In this document: in pieces, positions 5,459 through 7,158 of the stretch | Position numbering within the stretch: the first letter of the stretch is position 1 | Layout: every line of letters begins with the position of its first letter | From: Alphaproteobacteria bacterium | Lineage (GTDB): Bacteria > Pseudomonadota > Alphaproteobacteria > UBA11222 | NCBI GenBank assembly: GCA_003454415.1 | Contig: DMKG01000226.1 | Coordinates: forward strand, 1 to 7,158 | Length of the DNA: 7,158 nt | Direction: 5' to 3' | Position numbers and translations under genes: made by a program | Notes under the pieces: generated by a model | Database searches by the model: none | Told to the model about the DNA's origin: nothing | The model's input: the letters and a program-made list of their open reading frames with translations, nothing else

Positions 5459-6709
5459 TTAGGGGCGAGACGGCCAATGAGCGGGATCCAGATTCAGAGC
5501 CAGCGCTGCGCCGCCGGCGGCGAGCACAATCACAACTATCCACGGCGGCGTCTTCCAGACCGTCAGCAGAATGAATCCCAGCAGCGCAAGGGCGAAGTCA
5601 TATATGCTCAGAATTGCCCCCGTCCAGACCAAGTGGCAGAGCGCCGCTCCGAGCAGGCCGACGACAGCGGCGTTCGCGCCACGCATCGCCGCCTGCGCCC
5701 TCGGGCGCGTGCGGAGCGCGTCCCAGTAAGGCAGCGCGCCAGCCAGAAGCAGCAGGCCCGGCAGGAATATGGCGATCAGACAGATGATTGCCCCTGCGGC
5801 GCCATCCGGCTCCGGATCCATCATCCAGCCAAGATAGGCGGCGAAGGTGAACAGTGGACCCGGAATCGCTTGCGCCGCGCCATATCCCGCGAGGAAGGAA
5901 TCCTGGCTAACCCAGCCGGACTGCACGCGTTCCGCCTCAAGCAGGGGCAGCACGACATGACCGCCGCCAAAGACGAGCGCCCCCGACCGATAGAATGAAT
6001 CAAACAGCGCCAGCCCTTGTGCTGGAAAGCCGGCCCTAATAACGGGAAGCAGGATCAGCAGCACGAAGAACAGGGCGAGCATGAGGGCGCCTGCACGGCG
6101 TGAAACCGGGATGCTCAGGTGAGCCGGAATGTTCGCTGGCGCGCCCCGGCAGAACCACAGACCGGCAAGACCACCGGTCAGAATGGCTGCGACCTGGCCG
6201 GCCGGCCCCGCCATGTAGCTAACGATCAGCGCCGCGAAAAGCGCAATACCCGCCCGCTGCCGGTCAGGGCAAAGGGTCTGCGCCATGCCCCACACGGCCT
6301 GCGCCACGACAGCTACGGCCACGATTTTCAGACTATGCAATAAGCCGCTGCCGAGAGGCCCTGCAAAAACAGCAGCGCCCCTTGCGAACACCATCAGCGC
6401 GATGGCCGATGGGAGCGTGAAGGCAGTCCAGGCGGCAAGCGCGCCGAGCGGACCGCCGCGCAACAGACCGAGAGCAAACCCGGCCTGGCTGCTCGCCGGA
6501 CCGGGCAGGAACTGGCAGAGAGCGACAAGATCAGCGTAGCCGGCCTCATCGATCCATTTGCGGCGCACCACCAGTTCCTCGCGGAAATAGCCCAGATGCG
6601 CGATCGGGCCGCCGAATGAGGTCAGGCCGAGCTTGAAAAACGCGCAGAAGACCTCACCCGGCGTACCGACATACGCGGGCCGGGCTTGCTCATTCGCTCT
6701 TGGGCTCAT
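5459..6709 (-). CDS. chrA: ChrA two-domain chromate efflux transporter
   Basis: ChrA proteins of the CHR superfamily export chromate across the inner membrane and so give resistance to it. The 416 residues contain two homologous CHR halves, the long-chain type. First half: FFKLGLTSFGGP (24-35), GYFREELVVRRKWID (40-54), CQFLPGPASSQ (65-75). Second half: SGALVFGGGHVVLPLLEAE (242-260), GYGAAQAIPGPLFTF (275-289). The glycine-rich FGGP/FGGG and PGP motifs that define the family are intact in both halves. About ten hydrophobic stretches are visible. The ATG at 6709 has GAGGA 7 nt upstream. The gene lies 83 bp downstream of a quinone oxidoreductase-like gene on the same strand; no chrB regulator is in the window. 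Many chromosomal ChrA homologues have no proven chromate phenotype, so the substrate is inferred from the family only. Confidence 0.94.
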   Translation of the reverse strand: MSPRANEQARPAYVGTPGEVFCAFFKLGLTSFGGPIAHLGYFREELVVRRKWIDEAGYADLVALCQFLPGPASSQAGFALGLLRGGPLGALAAWTAFTLPSAIALMVFARGAAVFAGPLGSGLLHSLKIVAVAVVAQAVWGMAQTLCPDRQRAGIALFAALIVSYMAGPAGQVAAILTGGLAGLWFCRGAPANIPAHLSIPVSRRAGALMLALFFVLLILLPVIRAGFPAQGLALFDSFYRSGALVFGGGHVVLPLLEAERVQSGWVSQDSFLAGYGAAQAIPGPLFTFAAYLGWMMDPEPDGAAGAIICLIAIFLPGLLLLAGALPYWDALRTRPRAQAAMRGANAAVVGLLGAALCHLVWTGAILSIYDFALALLGFILLTVWKTPPWIVVIVLAAGGAALALNLDPAHWPSRP

Positions 6710-6716
6710 GAGCGCG

Positions 6717-6721
6717 TCCTC
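6717..6721 (-). promoter_or_regulatory. Ribosome binding site of chrA
   Basis: Minus strand GAGGA, 7 nt before the chrA ATG at 6709. It supports this start. The 83-bp gap upstream of chrA holds no clear promoter and no terminator for the preceding gene, so read-through from that gene is possible. Confidence 0.6.
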
Positions 6722-6792
6722 GCGATCACGATACTTCCTTCTTCGCCACTGGCGCTGGCGCGCTGAACGCTTTTTGGAAGCCGTTCCCCAGT

Positions 6793-7158
6793 CTATGCCC
6801 CCTCATCGAGCAGCAGCACCGCCTTGCCGATCACCCTGCGCGAGAGCAGATCGCGCAGCGCATCCCCCGCCCGCGCCAGAGGATAGGTCTGGGTGACGCA
6901 GGGCGTGATCGCGCCCTCGGCGAAGAGGCGCATCAGCCGCGTCAGCACCCGTGCAGCTTCGCCCGCAAAGCGCGCGCTGAACTGACCCCAGTCCACCCCC
7001 ACGATCTCGCATCCCTTCAGCAGGGTCAGGTTGAGCGGCATGCGCGGAATCGCCCCATTGGCGAAGCCCACCACCAGATAGCGCCCCTTCCAGGCGCTGG
7101 CGCGCAGCGCCGGTTCGGCGTATTGGCCCCCAACGGGATCATAGATCACATCGGCGCC
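6793..7158 (-). CDS. Quinone oxidoreductase-like zinc-independent medium-chain dehydrogenase, C-terminal part (runs off the right edge)
   Basis: The reading frame is open to the window edge and gives the last 121 residues of a protein that is usually about 320-330 long. The visible start GADVIYDPVGG is the conserved strand and turn of the NAD(P)-binding Rossmann domain in quinone oxidoreductase-type medium-chain dehydrogenases. It is followed by GRYLVVGFANG, the hydrophobic LNLTLLKGCEIVGVDWGQF and the C-terminal QTYPLARAGDALRDLLSRRVIGKAVLLLDE. Such enzymes reduce quinones or activated double bonds with NADPH. The N-terminal catalytic domain is outside the window, so substrate and any zinc ligands cannot be judged. 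The internal GTG at 7149 is not a real start, because the conserved sequence continues upstream of it. It lies upstream of chrA on the same strand. Confidence 0.88.
   Translation of the reverse strand, partial: GADVIYDPVGGQYAEPALRASAWKGRYLVVGFANGAIPRMPLNLTLLKGCEIVGVDWGQFSARFAGEAARVLTRLMRLFAEGAITPCVTQTYPLARAGDALRDLLSRRVIGKAVLLLDEGA

Noticed and set aside
5477..5998. A 173-codon plus-strand frame opposite chrA
   Set aside because: Antisense shadow of the chrA C-terminal half, with an Arg/Gln-rich product and no ribosome binding site.
6744..6775. GC-rich repeats CGCCA/TGGCG and a T-run between the oxidoreductase gene and chrA as a terminator
   Set aside because: The T-run lies on the plus strand, where no gene ends; on the minus strand the hairpin is followed by purines. 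The plus-strand stem next to the T-run is only 3 bp.

Overview
The window reads as chromosomal DNA of a high-GC alphaproteobacterium. The basis is the gene content: metF directly behind an ArsR-type regulator fused to a methyltransferase, a mlaA-mlaC pair, EttA, a CCA-encoding tRNA, and GC-rich coding regions separated by a few AT-rich spacers. The order or genus cannot be fixed from this sequence. Most of the window looks like ordinary core genome. I found no phage, insertion sequence, CRISPR array, toxin-antitoxin or defence genes.

Left part (1-1530, minus strand): a regulator/enzyme unit for the activated-methyl (methionine/SAM) cycle. A 329-residue protein with an N-terminal ArsR winged helix and a C-terminal class I SAM-methyltransferase domain is followed by metF, and the two overlap by 4 nt (ATGA). 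Upstream of the regulator lies a perfect 20-bp palindrome (1506-1525) that overlaps the best -10 box, with a second inverted repeat beside it. This looks like an autoregulated sensor of SAM or SAH that controls methylene-tetrahydrofolate reductase.

Middle part (1530-3343, plus strand): a 330-bp spacer, then mlaA (outer-membrane lipoprotein) and mlaC (periplasmic phospholipid carrier), two parts of the Mla system that keeps the outer membrane asymmetric. The inner-membrane MlaFEDB genes are not in the window. ettA, a ribosome-associated ABC-F ATPase, converges on mlaC from the minus strand with only 22 bp between the stop codons.

Right part (5052-7158): a spacer carrying the ettA ribosome binding site and a divergent tRNA with a CAU anticodon. 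Its acceptor and D-loop features fit the lysidine-type tRNA-Ile2 better than tRNA-Met. A two-domain chromate transporter (chrA, minus strand) follows. The window ends inside the C-terminal third of a quinone oxidoreductase-like medium-chain dehydrogenase, on the same strand and upstream of chrA.

The part most worth following is the metF control region: an ArsR-methyltransferase fusion without the classical metal-binding CxC motif, a palindromic operator, and translational coupling to the enzyme it probably controls. The general idea resembles the known SahR-type regulation of methionine genes, so I regard it as an informative variant and not as a clearly new system.
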